From Bermanella sp044597725 (GTDB lineage: Bacteria; Pseudomonadota; Gammaproteobacteria; Pseudomonadales; Oceanobacteraceae), in contig NZ_CP139003.1 in assembly GCF_044597725.1 (NCBI RefSeq), forward strand, positions 2,790,001 through 2,854,000: 64,000 nt of DNA, in the 5' to 3' direction. The notes beneath the pieces are model-generated. The model was not told where the DNA came from, searched no databases, and saw only the letters and a program-made list of their open reading frames with translations. Position numbers and translations under genes: made by a program. Below, in pieces: positions 35,293-44,959 of the stretch (positions are counted from its first letter, which is position 1; the number at the start of each line of letters is the position of its first letter).

Positions 35293-35439
35293 CTCATTTA
35301 CCACTATTTTAAACTCGCAAGAGCATACCAAAACCCCCCGGTAACACAAGCCATTACTGGCCTTTAACGACCTAGTTGGGCAACCTGTGATACAGTACTC
35401 GCAACACCTACCAGCCGGTATCTAGGACACAAAATAGTA

Positions 35440-36216
35440 ATGGATCGTAATTTCGACGGTTTATCTGAACGCTTTAAAAGCCAAATATACGGTACGCTTA
35501 AAGGTCAGTTGCGCTTAGCATTGCTGGACTTGGACCTATCCTGCGTTGTGAATACTCAAACGCCCATCTCAATTTTGGATTGTGGTGCTGGCCAGGGCCA
35601 GTTTGCCAGCATCTTGGCTCAATACGGCCATAATTTGGTATTAAACGATGTGAGCGCAGAAATGCTCCATATGGCGCAACAGAATCTACAAGAGCTGGCC
35701 CCAAACAATTATCAGCACCCGATTATTGTAGCGCCATTGCAAACATTACCCGAGCAGCTATCTCAAAACGGATTTGCCGATCAATACGACTTGGTACTCA
35801 ATCATGCGGTTTTGGAATGGTTGCATGAACCCTTTTCCGCCATGGAAATGCTAAGCAAGCGCGTTAAACAGGATGGTTATCTATCACTTATGTTCTATAA
35901 CCGCCATGCGATAGTTTGGCGTAACTTAATGAATGGTTCATGGCAGCGCGCAAATAGCGAACATTTTCATCACGCTAAAAACAATCTTATGCCACAGCAA
36001 CCACTGTTGCCGGAAGAGGTTAAAACCAAAGCAGAGTCACTAGGGTTAGAACTCGTACTGCATCGAGGCATTCGCTGTATCCATGATCATATGTTTGCGG
36101 AAATGCGCAAACGTAAGTCACTACAGGAATTCATTGATATTGAAAAAGATATCGGTCTCAAACCGCCCTATCGTGACCTAGGGCGTTATGTGCATATGCT
36201 GTTTCGAAAAACTTAA
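35440..36216 (+). CDS. cmoM: tRNA 5-carboxymethoxyuridine methyltransferase CmoM
   Basis: 258 aa, Rossmann-fold SAM methyltransferase. The start MDRNFDGLSERFKSQIYGTL then KGQLRLALL is the CmoM (SmtA) signature, with the SAM motif ILDCGAGQGQFASILAQYGH. CmoM methylates cmo5U34 to mcmo5U34 in tRNAs. It ends 11 bases before the convergent cmoB, so all three genes of the pathway sit together here. The first part of the coding sequence has a weak ribosome site. Confidence 0.93.
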   Translation: MDRNFDGLSERFKSQIYGTLKGQLRLALLDLDLSCVVNTQTPISILDCGAGQGQFASILAQYGHNLVLNDVSAEMLHMAQQNLQELAPNNYQHPIIVAPLQTLPEQLSQNGFADQYDLVLNHAVLEWLHEPFSAMEMLSKRVKQDGYLSLMFYNRHAIVWRNLMNGSWQRANSEHFHHAKNNLMPQQPLLPEEVKTKAESLGLELVLHRGIRCIHDHMFAEMRKRKSLQEFIDIEKDIGLKPPYRDLGRYVHMLFRKT

Positions 36217-36227
36217 TCTTTCTTGCA

Positions 36228-37238
36228 TTAAACCGTTGCCAAAATAGTTGCCCGAAGCGGAGCCGGATGCCCTTCAACCGTTTTGCTGGGGTCGTTTGGA
36301 TCAAGAAAATCTTTAAGCGAATTGAATCCCATCCATTGGGTGGCGCGTTGTTCTTCTGTCGTCGTATAGTTTTGCTCAACCACATGGACATCTTTAAACC
36401 CTAAACGTCGCATCCACTGACAAAGCGTTGGCACAGACGGTAAAAACCACACATTTCGCATCATGGCATAACGATCATCAGGCAATAAAGTTTGACCCTC
36501 ATCACCTTCTATTACTAAGGTTTCTAGCACCACTTCGCCTCCGGGCCTAACCGCTTGCTGTAACTCGGTTAAGTGGTCAAGAGGTGAACGTCGATGATAT
36601 AAAACCCCCATACTAAATGCAGTATCAAAGGCTTTCATATTGGACGGTACATCTTCCATTTTAAATGGCAGTAGATGCACAGGCACATCCGAAGATTGCT
36701 GAGCTGCCCTTACGTATTTTTTGGCGGCTTCAAACTGCCATAAAAATAATTTGCTTGGATCAACGCCCACAACACGTTTGGCGCCTGCACCTAACATTCG
36801 CCACATGTGGTACCCACTTCCACAACCTACATCCAGCACCGTACGCCCATGCAAAGGAGAAATGTGATCTTTAATTCTTTCCCACTTCCAATCACTGCGC
36901 CACTCGGTATCCACATAGGTATCAAAAAACTGGAATGGCCCTTTACGCCAGGGCATAAGCCCTTTTAAGCCTGCTTCCACTTGCTGACTTTGTTCATGGG
37001 TTATTTCTGCCAAAAATTGAATAGCAGAGGAATTAAGTTGAACATCAACATTATCTATATGGGGCAAACCATCATAAGCATTCTGCCAGCGCGGCATATC
37101 GCCATGAGGAGCATCAATTAATACCTGTTGTAATTGTTGCTCAATACTATTCCCCCATTTTTCAAAACCCTGTGTTGAGGTTTTAAAGAAATCAATTAGG
37201 TCGGTATAAAACTGCAAATAAGGATGAATAGCTGACAT
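36228..37238 (-). CDS. cmoB: tRNA U34 carboxymethyltransferase CmoB
   Basis: 336 aa. It uses carboxy-S-adenosylmethionine to turn ho5U34 into cmo5U34. Motifs: the SAM-binding HGRTVLDVGCGSGYHMWRML, DPSKLFLWQFEA and MGVLYHRRSPLDHLTEL. The family N-terminal part LPHIDNVDVQLNSSAI is present. Its start overlaps the cmoA stop by one base (TAATG), so both are translated from one message. Confidence 0.95.
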   Translation of the reverse strand: MSAIHPYLQFYTDLIDFFKTSTQGFEKWGNSIEQQLQQVLIDAPHGDMPRWQNAYDGLPHIDNVDVQLNSSAIQFLAEITHEQSQQVEAGLKGLMPWRKGPFQFFDTYVDTEWRSDWKWERIKDHISPLHGRTVLDVGCGSGYHMWRMLGAGAKRVVGVDPSKLFLWQFEAAKKYVRAAQQSSDVPVHLLPFKMEDVPSNMKAFDTAFSMGVLYHRRSPLDHLTELQQAVRPGGEVVLETLVIEGDEGQTLLPDDRYAMMRNVWFLPSVPTLCQWMRRLGFKDVHVVEQNYTTTEEQRATQWMGFNSLKDFLDPNDPSKTVEGHPAPLRATILATV

Positions 37239-37963
37239 TATTTAATCGCAACAAATGAACAAAAGTTAAAACATTGATACCACTTATAGGCCTGAGTGAA
37301 ACCTGCATGGCGTAGACGTGAAAGTTGTTCTTGGGCCGATTCTGGCACCAAAACGTTTTCCAGAGCACTGCGTTTTTGGCTAATTTCTAAATCACTATAG
37401 CCATTCGCTCGTTTAAAATCCCAATGTAATTCCTGCTGCGTTGATTGTTCTTGGGCGTCTTCAAAACACACCTTCTCCGATAAAATCAAAACACCACCGG
37501 GCAACAGGCTTTCATACAATTGCTCAATAAGTGCCAATCGTTTATCTCTGTCGATAAACTGCAAAGTAAAATTAAGCGTGATAACCGACGCATTTTGGTA
37601 GTTAAACTGGGTAACGTCACCCTGAAATAGCTCCACTGGCACATCGCTGTTATCAATATCCACATAGCTTTCACAGCGGTGAATCATGGCTTCGGAATTA
37701 TCAATGCCAACAACCTTACAGCCTTGATGTTTAACCCCGTGACGCATGGCCAGCAACGATGCCCCCAACGAACAACCTAAATCGTACAAATTACTATTTG
37801 CCTGTGCGTACTGTTCGGTTATTACACCAATCATAGGAATAATTAGGCTATAACCAGGTACACTGCGTTTGATCATATCGGGGAAGACACGCGATACGGC
37901 ATCATCAAAAGCAAAGGCTTGCAATGCGCTGTGTTCATCGGCGTATATGTTGTCTCGGGCCAT
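37238..37963 (-). CDS. cmoA: Carboxy-S-adenosyl-L-methionine synthase CmoA
   Basis: 241 aa. It converts SAM and prephenate to carboxy-SAM, the substrate of CmoB. Motifs: FDDAVSRVFPDMIKRSVPGY, LYDLGCSLGASLLAMRH, and the catalytic NFTLQFIDRDKRLALIEQLY. The length is typical. First gene of the cmoAB message; the 5' gene, a solute-binding-like protein, is on the same strand but 80 bases away. Confidence 0.95.
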   Translation of the reverse strand: MARDNIYADEHSALQAFAFDDAVSRVFPDMIKRSVPGYSLIIPMIGVITEQYAQANSNLYDLGCSLGASLLAMRHGVKHQGCKVVGIDNSEAMIHRCESYVDIDNSDVPVELFQGDVTQFNYQNASVITLNFTLQFIDRDKRLALIEQLYESLLPGGVLILSEKVCFEDAQEQSTQQELHWDFKRANGYSDLEISQKRSALENVLVPESAQEQLSRLRHAGFTQAYKWYQCFNFCSFVAIK

Positions 37964-38040
37964 GATGCTCTACTGGGTTAATTTAAGTGGCGGGCATTCT
38001 ACTAAAAAGGCGGGTATTTTTCATCTTCTCTATATAGCCG

Positions 38041-38931
38041 CTATTCAGAAGCAGCGTCTACTAACTCATCATAACTTAACCATAGTCGATCATCCTCAAG
38101 GGGCGTTTGCTCACTGAGCATCGGGTTATCCAATCTATGGATTGTGCGACTTGGAATGTTAGCACGCTTTAAGTCGGCCCTATGAGTACCATAATTCAGC
38201 AGAAACTGTTTAAGTTTACCTGTTTTAACCATACGTATTAAGCCCGCCTCTAGGCGTTGGGCTAAGATCTCGTTATCTTGATCCACAAAAAAATAAATAG
38301 CCGTTGGGTAGTAAAGTAGGTGTTTTGAATCGACCGATAAGTTTTCAAATGGCACATTATCGACTTCGCGATAAGCTTCTAAAATACCCCGGGGATAATA
38401 ATCAAACTTCTTTAAATCAAGCTGTTTATACAAGCCTAAAAACCAAGAGAAGGGTTTAGCATTATAACCATTGGACTGCAGTATGGTGAGGTCGGGCCAA
38501 TCGTGGCCTTGATAGGCAAGCAATGGCTTAAGTTGCTGACTACGCTCTAGACTGGCAAAGCGAGCCTGATCTTGTTTGTTTACCACCAGTAGGCGATAAC
38601 CTAATAGCCCCATCATAAGAGGAATACGAATGGGCCGGGCATGCTGCTCTCGCTCCGCCGTGGTCATGGTCCAGGCAACGCTTAAAAGCCCATGTTTCAA
38701 ACTAAGTAATTGGCGTTTTTGCTGCATTGTGTTTTGCACTTGAAACAACTCAAAATGACCAAATTCCTGCTTACTTTCCTCTAGAGCCAGCCGTAAAAGA
38801 TCAACAAAATAGTTATAACGCGAGTCTTGCTCAAACTCGGGACTTGGATGGTAAATAACCTGCGAAACCGTGCTAAGTGGCCATAGCAGCGAGGTCAGCA
38901 GTGTCAGAATGGGAATAGTTCGAATCATCAT
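38041..38931 (-). CDS. Periplasmic solute-binding-like protein
   Basis: 296 aa. A signal peptide (IPILTLLTSLLWPLSTVSQ) is followed by a fold like extracellular solute-binding family 3. It lacks the usual amino acid-binding signature but has SVAWTMTTAEREQHARPIRI, GLLGYRLLVVNKQDQARFAS and the C-terminal YYPTAIYFFVDQDNEILAQR, features of a subgroup of stand-alone transporter-substrate-binding-domain proteins of unknown ligand. No ABC permease is adjacent. It may be a sensor-type or orphan binding protein. Confidence 0.7.
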   Translation of the reverse strand: MMIRTIPILTLLTSLLWPLSTVSQVIYHPSPEFEQDSRYNYFVDLLRLALEESKQEFGHFELFQVQNTMQQKRQLLSLKHGLLSVAWTMTTAEREQHARPIRIPLMMGLLGYRLLVVNKQDQARFASLERSQQLKPLLAYQGHDWPDLTILQSNGYNAKPFSWFLGLYKQLDLKKFDYYPRGILEAYREVDNVPFENLSVDSKHLLYYPTAIYFFVDQDNEILAQRLEAGLIRMVKTGKLKQFLLNYGTHRADLKRANIPSRTIHRLDNPMLSEQTPLEDDRLWLSYDELVDAASE

Positions 38932-39004
38932 TCGCTAAGTATAGAAGACAAATAAGCAGGCAAGCGGTGATTTAATTGTTAAAATAGACGTTTTTGGATT
39001 ATCC

Positions 39005-39703
39005 ATGACCCTAGATATTTTATATCAGGACCAATATCTCATTGCTGTAAATAAACCTAGTGGGCTATTAGTTCATAAAAGCTGGGTAGCAAAAGATGCC
39101 AAGATATTTGCCTTGCAGTTGGTGCGCGATTTGTGCGGTAAACATGTTTTTCCTGTGCACCGTTTAGACCGCCCAACTTCGGGAGTTTTACTGTTTGCGT
39201 TTAGTGGGGAGCTTGCGCAGCAGGTTCAAGCACAATGGGAACACGCAGAAAAAACGTACTGGGCAATTGTTAGGGGCTGGCTTCAGCAGCCCGTATTGGT
39301 TAATCATGCCTTAAAAGGTATGGCAGATTATGGGCAAGATACTGAAATTGAGCAGCTTGCGCAAACTCAGTTTACGCCGTTGGGGTTGAGCGAAATTGAT
39401 GCTGCTATTGATCGTTACCCCACTAGCCGTTTTAGTTGGGTTGAAGCGCAACCCAAGCAAGGTCGCACTCATCAGATCCGACGCCATTTAAAACACCTGA
39501 GTCACCCTATTATTGGTGATGCCCGCTATGGCAAAGGAAAATATAACCGGTATATAGCCGAACACTATGAATGCCCTCGGCTACTGCTTCATGCTCGCCG
39601 TTTACGCATAAAGCACCCAATAACCCAAGAGTTATTGAGCATTGAAGCACCGCTGGAAGGCGCCATGGATAAGCTGATGAACACCTTAGAATGGACGCGC
39701 TAA
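39005..39703 (+). CDS. truC: tRNA pseudouridine65 synthase TruC
   Basis: 232 aa, RluA/RluC/TruC-type pseudouridine synthase without an S4 domain. The catalytic Asp is in VFPVHRLDRPTSGVLLFAFS; the start LDILYQDQYLIAVNKPSGLL is typical of TruC. Motif QGRTHQIRRHLKHLSHPIIG confirms the fold. It modifies U65 in tRNA. Convergent with the transglutaminase-like gene, with only a one-base gap between stops. Confidence 0.9.
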   Translation: MTLDILYQDQYLIAVNKPSGLLVHKSWVAKDAKIFALQLVRDLCGKHVFPVHRLDRPTSGVLLFAFSGELAQQVQAQWEHAEKTYWAIVRGWLQQPVLVNHALKGMADYGQDTEIEQLAQTQFTPLGLSEIDAAIDRYPTSRFSWVEAQPKQGRTHQIRRHLKHLSHPIIGDARYGKGKYNRYIAEHYECPRLLLHARRLRIKHPITQELLSIEAPLEGAMDKLMNTLEWTR

Positions 39704-39704
39704 A

Positions 39705-40391
39705 TTAAGATTGCTCTAAATCTTGCTCTAGGCTGTGGTTTTCCATTAACCGTTTATGGATATCCTGAGTTAAATGCGGGTAGGCTTTCACCACGCTTTG
39801 TACAATAAAATCAAAAGGCACATCATCAAACTGACCATGATCTGCTAGATACTCCATAGCGCGATGACCATCGCCATTAAACTCATGAAATACCGAGTCT
39901 TCTTCACCATTAAACTCCAATGGTGCCACTCCCATACGCTCACACAATGTTTTATCAAACGCAGGCGTTGCCTTTACCCAGCGACCATTTATATACAATT
40001 CGATATAGCCATGCATAACAAACACATCGCTTCTTAGCCATTTAATGAGTGCTTCGCTGGATAAGTGGTTCTTCACATCAGCAAGCCCCAAACGAGACGG
40101 AATACCATTTAAGCGACATACAGCACCCAGTAATACGGCCTTGGGAATACAATAACTCTCTTTATGTTCAAGGCAATAACTGGCGCTTAGGCTTTTTGCC
40201 TGATCGCTAAAAACATAAGGGTTATATTTAACCCCATCGCGGACCGCATAATACAGAGCAACTGCCTTCTCTTTGTCACCCATTTCCGGATTAACCACTT
40301 GGGCGCTCAACTGCTGCACCTCAGGATGGTTGAAATCGAAAAACTCAGTTGCTTCTAAATATGACTGCATGACATCGCTCATTGGTTTCAT
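39705..40391 (-). CDS. Transglutaminase-like cysteine protease family protein
   Basis: 228 aa. The transglutaminase core shows Cys (KESYCIPKAVLLGAVCRLNG), His (VMHGYIELYINGRWVKATPA) and Asp (PAFDKTLC), the papain-like triad used by bacterial transglutaminase-like proteases. The upstream helix with AVALYYAVRDGVKYNPYVF is also conserved. No signal peptide. Physiological substrate unknown. Confidence 0.85.
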   Translation of the reverse strand: MKPMSDVMQSYLEATEFFDFNHPEVQQLSAQVVNPEMGDKEKAVALYYAVRDGVKYNPYVFSDQAKSLSASYCLEHKESYCIPKAVLLGAVCRLNGIPSRLGLADVKNHLSSEALIKWLRSDVFVMHGYIELYINGRWVKATPAFDKTLCERMGVAPLEFNGEEDSVFHEFNGDGHRAMEYLADHGQFDDVPFDFIVQSVVKAYPHLTQDIHKRLMENHSLEQDLEQS

Positions 40392-40851
40392 TTATATACC
40401 TAATACTAGTCGTTCATTAGAGCCCATAACACCAAATTGGCCAATAGCCACATGCTCCAACATGAGTAGCCAAACCCGACTTTGGGCAAAACTATAGCGC
40501 TACAAGGGCAAAAACCCTTGAATTTCAAGGGCTCTTTGTGGCCCTTTAAAGTTACCCACAAAAACTGTGGATAAGTTGGTGCATAAGTATTTGAAAACCA
40601 TGGGGGAGCGCCGTGTTTTCTAGGGGTAGCTCAAATTGCGCTTTTTTCAAACAATTTATTTTTTCTTTATTTTTCAATAAGTTATAAAAATCAATAGTTC
40701 GATATTGCCAAATTTTAAAAACAACGGTGATGCCCTTCTGCCTGATTTAATTTTGTGCATAACGCACTCAGATGAATGCCCTTTTATGGCGCTTTTTTAA
40801 CCTGAAAAGTCTATTTTTTATTCATATTTTCGCTATAGATTCATCATTACG
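40392..40851. other. Non-coding region before the liu operon
   Basis: About 460 bases with no gene. It contains short imperfect inverted repeats of CAAGGGC/CCCTTG type (about 40504-40550) and AT-rich sequence with TTTT runs. The right end leads into the LiuR palindrome and would hold the promoter of the operon. Confidence 0.4.
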
Positions 40852-40867
40852 TTGACGTAAACGTAAA
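40852..40867 (+). promoter_or_regulatory. LiuR-type operator
   Basis: TTGACGTAAACGTAAA is a near-perfect palindrome, matching the LiuR operator described for branched-chain degradation regulons in proteobacteria (TTTACGTWWACGTAAA type). It is about 50 bases before the start of liuR, so LiuR would repress its own operon. Confidence 0.75.
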
Positions 40868-40916
40868 CTTGGTTTTAAATCTGGTAATGAATCAAGTAAC
40901 CAATAAAACCAATTCA

Positions 40917-41285
40917 ATGCCAACTTATACCATTAGTGACTTAGCTCAACGCTTTGACATTACCACTCGTGCTATTCGCTTTTACGAAAGTGAAGGCTTG
41001 CTAAGCCCTAAGCGAGAAGGCCAAAAGCGCATTTATAGCGCCAAAGACTATACCACTCTGAAGCTGATTTTACGGGGTAAACGATTGGGCTGGTCGCTTG
41101 CAGAAAGCCGCCAACTCATTCAAATGTACAAGCCACAAGAGAACAATCGCCAGCAGTATCAAATGGTACTAGAGAAAGTGCAGGAGAGCCGCGAACGCCT
41201 GCAACAACAAATGCGCGATATTGAAATTATGCTGTTAGAGCTAGATGAACACGAAAACCGAGTTAGAGCAGCCATGAATACATGA
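40917..41285 (+). CDS. liuR: MerR-family regulator of leucine/isovalerate degradation
   Basis: 122 aa from the ATG at 40917 (MPTYTISDLAQRFDITTRAI); earlier in-frame starts at 40887 or 40869 add an unconserved leader and the ribosome sites are all weak. MerR HTH: TISDLAQRFDITTRAIRFYE, then SEGLLSPKREGQKRIYSAKD; a long coiled-coil C-terminus (VLEKVQESRERLQQQMRDIE) for dimerisation. It sits at the head of the liu genes just past a LiuR palindrome. LiuR senses an intermediate and controls the operon. Confidence 0.9.
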   Translation: MPTYTISDLAQRFDITTRAIRFYESEGLLSPKREGQKRIYSAKDYTTLKLILRGKRLGWSLAESRQLIQMYKPQENNRQQYQMVLEKVQESRERLQQQMRDIEIMLLELDEHENRVRAAMNT

Positions 41286-41339
41286 TGCTCTGCCCAATAA
41301 GCAAACAATAAAAATAACAACGATTAAACGGGGTAAACC

Positions 41340-42509
41340 ATGAACAGTCAGTACAGCGAATTAAATTTTGGATTAGGCGAAACCATCGACATGCTGCGTG
41401 CGCAAGTAAATGATTTTGCACGTAAAGAGATAGCCCCTATTGCAGAACAAACCGATAAAGAAAATGCCTTCCCTAATAACCTTTGGAAAAAAATGGGTGA
41501 CATGGGGCTGCTGGGTATTACCGCGGAAGAGACCTATGGCGGTACAAACATGGGATACCTCGCCCATGTTATCGCTATGGAAGAAATTAGCCGCGCTTCC
41601 GCCTCCATTGGTTTAAGTTATGGCGCCTTTTCAAATTTATGTGTAAACCAGCTGACTAAAAACGCCACTCCAAGTCAAAAAGAAAAATACTTACCTAAAC
41701 TCTTAAGTGGTGAGCATATCGGCGCACTTGCCATGAGTGAGCCTAACGCTGGCTCTGATGTTGTGAGCATGAAATTACGGGCCGATAAAAAAGGTGATAA
41801 GTATGTTCTTAATGGCGGCAAGATGTGGATCACAAACGGCCCCGATGCCAATGTTTATATTATTTATGCCAAAACCGATTTTGATAAAGGCCCTCATGGC
41901 ATAACAGCCTTTATTGTGGAGCGTGACTTCCCTGGTTTTAGTCGTGGGCAAAAATTAGATAAATTAGGCATGCGTGGTTCAAACACTTGCGAGTTAATAT
42001 TTGAAGACTGCGAAGTACCTGAAGAAAATATTTTGGGCGGTTTAAACCAAGGTGTAAAAGTCCTTATGAGTGGCCTTGATTACGAGCGAGTTGTTTTATC
42101 TGGTGGCCCAACCGGCATTATGCAAGCCTGTATGGATTTGGTGGTTCCTTACATTCATGACCGCAACCAGTTTGGAAAAAGCATAGGTGAGTTTCAGTTA
42201 GTTCAAGGAAAAATTGCCGATATGTACAGTACAATGAATGCGTGCAAATCTTATCTTTATACCGTGGCCGCAGCCTGTGATCGCGGTGAAACAACGCGTA
42301 AAGATGCTGCGGGTGTGATTCTTTATACCGCCGAAAAAGCCACACAAATGGCACTTGATGCAATTCAATTACTGGGTGGCAATGGCTACATTAACGACTT
42401 CCCTGCGGGTAGATTATTACGTGATGCCAAACTCTATGAAATTGGTGCCGGCACCAGTGAAGTACGCCGTATGTTAATTGGCCGTGAAATTTTTAACGAG
42501 TCGAAATAA
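41340..42509 (+). CDS. liuA: Isovaleryl-CoA dehydrogenase
   Basis: 389 aa acyl-CoA dehydrogenase, FAD-dependent. It oxidises isovaleryl-CoA to 3-methylcrotonyl-CoA. Motifs: LAMSEPNAGSDVVSMKLRAD, YVLNGGKMWITNGPDANVYI, RDRNQFGKS-type FAD loop (HDRNQFGKSIGEFQ), and the C-terminal LGGNGYINDFPAGRLLRDAK plus YEIGAGTSEVRRMLIGR. The catalytic Glu of IVD-type enzymes lies in the central helix (GLDYERVVLSGGPTGIMQ). First structural gene; 54 bases after liuR. Confidence 0.95.
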   Translation: MNSQYSELNFGLGETIDMLRAQVNDFARKEIAPIAEQTDKENAFPNNLWKKMGDMGLLGITAEETYGGTNMGYLAHVIAMEEISRASASIGLSYGAFSNLCVNQLTKNATPSQKEKYLPKLLSGEHIGALAMSEPNAGSDVVSMKLRADKKGDKYVLNGGKMWITNGPDANVYIIYAKTDFDKGPHGITAFIVERDFPGFSRGQKLDKLGMRGSNTCELIFEDCEVPEENILGGLNQGVKVLMSGLDYERVVLSGGPTGIMQACMDLVVPYIHDRNQFGKSIGEFQLVQGKIADMYSTMNACKSYLYTVAAACDRGETTRKDAAGVILYTAEKATQMALDAIQLLGGNGYINDFPAGRLLRDAKLYEIGAGTSEVRRMLIGREIFNESK

Positions 42510-42527
42510 TCGTTCATAGGATTTGTT

Positions 42528-44135
42528 ATGCCCATTTTTCAAAGTAAAGTGAATACCCACTCTGAGGCGTTTAAAGCCAACGATAACGTTAATCGTGAAT
42601 TGGCTAACGATTTACGCTCGTTAATTCAATCCATTACCTTAGGTGGTGGCGAACAAGCCCAAGCCCGACATAAATCGCGGGGAAAATTATTGCCACGGGA
42701 GCGTATTGCCAACCTGTTAGATGATGGTTCACCATTTTTAGAAATTGCCCAGTTAGCGGCCTATAAGGTATACGAAGAAGATGTACCATGTGCAGGTGTT
42801 GTGGCGGGCGTGGGCAAAGTATCTGGGGTTGAGTGCATGATCATTGCCAACGATGCCACGGTGAAAGGTGGTTCGTACTACCCTCTTACCGTCAAAAAAC
42901 ACTTACGCGCACAAGAAATTGCGTTAAAAAATCACCTGCCTTGTATTTATCTTGTTGATAGTGGCGGCGCTAACTTACCGCGCCAAGATGAAGTGTTTCC
43001 AGACAAAGAACACTTTGGTCGAATTTTTTATAACCAAGCCAATATGTCAGCCATGGGGATTCCGCAAATTGCCGTTGTTATGGGTAGTTGTACCGCAGGT
43101 GGTGCTTATGTTCCCGCCATGGCTGACGAATCTATTATTGTAAAACAGCAAGGTACAATATTTTTAGCCGGCCCTCCTTTAGTACAAATGGCGACAGGCG
43201 AGCAAGTGGATGCGGAAACACTTGGTGGTGGTGAAATGCATACCAGTATGAGCGGTGTAGCGGATCATTTAGCACAAGATGATCACCACGCATTACAACT
43301 AGCGAGACAATCTGTGTCGCGCCTAAATTGGCGTAAAGATATAAAACTGGATGTATGCGAAAGCAAACCGCCCCGCTATTACAGCGATGAAATTTATGGG
43401 CTTATTCCCACTGATTTAAAAAAGCCAATGGATATGCATGAAATTATTGCACGCATTGTGGATGACAGTGACTTCGATGAATATAAATCACGTTTTGGAA
43501 CAAGTTTAATTTGCGGGTTTGCTCGTTTATATGGCTACCCTGTTGGCATCATTGCCAATGTAGGCATTCTCTTCTCAGAGAGCGCACAAAAAGGCGCTAA
43601 CTTTATTGAATTGTGCTGTCAGCGCAATATTCCACTTATTTTTCTACAGAACATCACTGGTTTTATGGTGGGTTCTAAATACGAGCAAGAAGGTATCGCT
43701 AAACACGGAGCAAAAATGGTAAATGCCGTTGCCTGTGCCAAGGTCCCAAAATTCACTTTAGTTATGGGCGGTAGTTTTGGCGCTGGTAACTACGGCATGT
43801 GTGGTCGTGCTTACGATCCAAACTTTATGTGGATGTGGCCCAATGCCCGTATTAGCGTTATGGGCGGCGAACAAGCCGCAGGTGTTATGTCCCTAATTAC
43901 AAAAAGTGCTAAAGAAAAACGCGGTGAAACCTTTACCGCCGAACAAGAACAAGCATTTAAAGCGCCATTACTTGAGAAGTATGAAAACGAAGGCCATCCT
44001 TATTATGCATCAGCACGATTATGGGATGACGGTGTTATAGACCCGGCACAAACCAGAGATGTTTTGGGTTTAGCCTTAAGCGCATCCCTTAATGCGCCGC
44101 AACAAAAAACTCAATTTGGCATTTTTAGGATGTAG
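42528..44135 (+). CDS. liuB: 3-methylcrotonyl-CoA carboxylase beta subunit
   Basis: 535 aa carboxyltransferase. It transfers CO2 from biotin to 3-methylcrotonyl-CoA. Motifs: KLLPRERIANLLDDGSPFLE near the N-terminus, LVDSGGANLPRQDEVFPD, GSCTAGGAYVPAMADE and LVMGGSFGAGNYGMCGRAYD for acyl-CoA and biotin binding. The length matches the family. AGGA precedes the ATG, 18 bases after liuA. Confidence 0.96.
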   Translation: MPIFQSKVNTHSEAFKANDNVNRELANDLRSLIQSITLGGGEQAQARHKSRGKLLPRERIANLLDDGSPFLEIAQLAAYKVYEEDVPCAGVVAGVGKVSGVECMIIANDATVKGGSYYPLTVKKHLRAQEIALKNHLPCIYLVDSGGANLPRQDEVFPDKEHFGRIFYNQANMSAMGIPQIAVVMGSCTAGGAYVPAMADESIIVKQQGTIFLAGPPLVQMATGEQVDAETLGGGEMHTSMSGVADHLAQDDHHALQLARQSVSRLNWRKDIKLDVCESKPPRYYSDEIYGLIPTDLKKPMDMHEIIARIVDDSDFDEYKSRFGTSLICGFARLYGYPVGIIANVGILFSESAQKGANFIELCCQRNIPLIFLQNITGFMVGSKYEQEGIAKHGAKMVNAVACAKVPKFTLVMGGSFGAGNYGMCGRAYDPNFMWMWPNARISVMGGEQAAGVMSLITKSAKEKRGETFTAEQEQAFKAPLLEKYENEGHPYYASARLWDDGVIDPAQTRDVLGLALSASLNAPQQKTQFGIFRM

Positions 44136-44141
44136 GGCATT

Positions 44142-44927
44142 ATGAGCAATAAAGGTTACGAAATAAAAATAGAGAATGGTGTAGCAACCCTTACTTTGAA
44201 TAAACCCGAAGTACACAATGCGTTTGACGATGTACTTATTGCTAATTTAATTGAAGCCCTGCATACCATAGAGCAGAATCATGACGTTCGTATATTGTGC
44301 TTAAACAGCAATGGCAAACATTTTAGTGCAGGTGCCGATCTAAACTGGATGAAGCGCATGGCTGCATTAAGCGAAAGTGAAAACCGACAAGATGCACATG
44401 AGCTTGCAGTACTCATGCACATGCTTAATGATTTTGATAAACCTACTATTGCTATGGTAGATGGTGCGGCTTATGGCGGAGCTGTAGGTTTAGTTGCATG
44501 TTGCGATATGGCTATTGCCACGCAACGTAGTCGTTTTTGTTTGAGCGAAGTAAAAATTGGTTTAAGCCCCGCCGTTATTAGCCCGTTTGTTGTTGCAGCC
44601 ATTGGCGAACGTCGAGCAAGACGCTATTTTTTAACCGCCGAGCCTTTCAATGCTAAGCAAGCCTTAGACTTTGGTTTAATAACCGAAATTGTTCCCGATC
44701 GCGATGAACTCACTAACAGCACGCAAAATTTAGTTAATTGCCTTTTACAAAATAGCCCTCAAGCCATTCAAAAAACCAAACACTTAATACAGCATGTGAG
44801 TAGGGGCGCCATTGACCCACACATGCGAGATTATACGGTCAATTTAATTGCTTCTATTAGAGTGAGCGACGAGGGCCAAGAAGGCTTAAGCGCCTTTTTA
44901 GACAAACGCGAACCCAATTGGCGTTAA
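44142..44927 (+). CDS. liuC: Methylglutaconyl-CoA hydratase
   Basis: 261 aa enoyl-CoA hydratase/isomerase family. It hydrates 3-methylglutaconyl-CoA to HMG-CoA in this pathway. Crotonase motifs: TLTLNKPEVHNAFDDVLIAN, FSAGADLNWMKRMA (oxyanion hole) and DGAAYGGAVGLVACCDMAIA (second oxyanion/active site), then FCLSEVKIGLSPAVISPFV. The role follows from its position between liuB and liuD. Confidence 0.93.
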   Translation: MSNKGYEIKIENGVATLTLNKPEVHNAFDDVLIANLIEALHTIEQNHDVRILCLNSNGKHFSAGADLNWMKRMAALSESENRQDAHELAVLMHMLNDFDKPTIAMVDGAAYGGAVGLVACCDMAIATQRSRFCLSEVKIGLSPAVISPFVVAAIGERRARRYFLTAEPFNAKQALDFGLITEIVPDRDELTNSTQNLVNCLLQNSPQAIQKTKHLIQHVSRGAIDPHMRDYTVNLIASIRVSDEGQEGLSAFLDKREPNWR

Positions 44928-44959
44928 CCTAAAATGGGTAATGCATAGGTAAAACAAAT

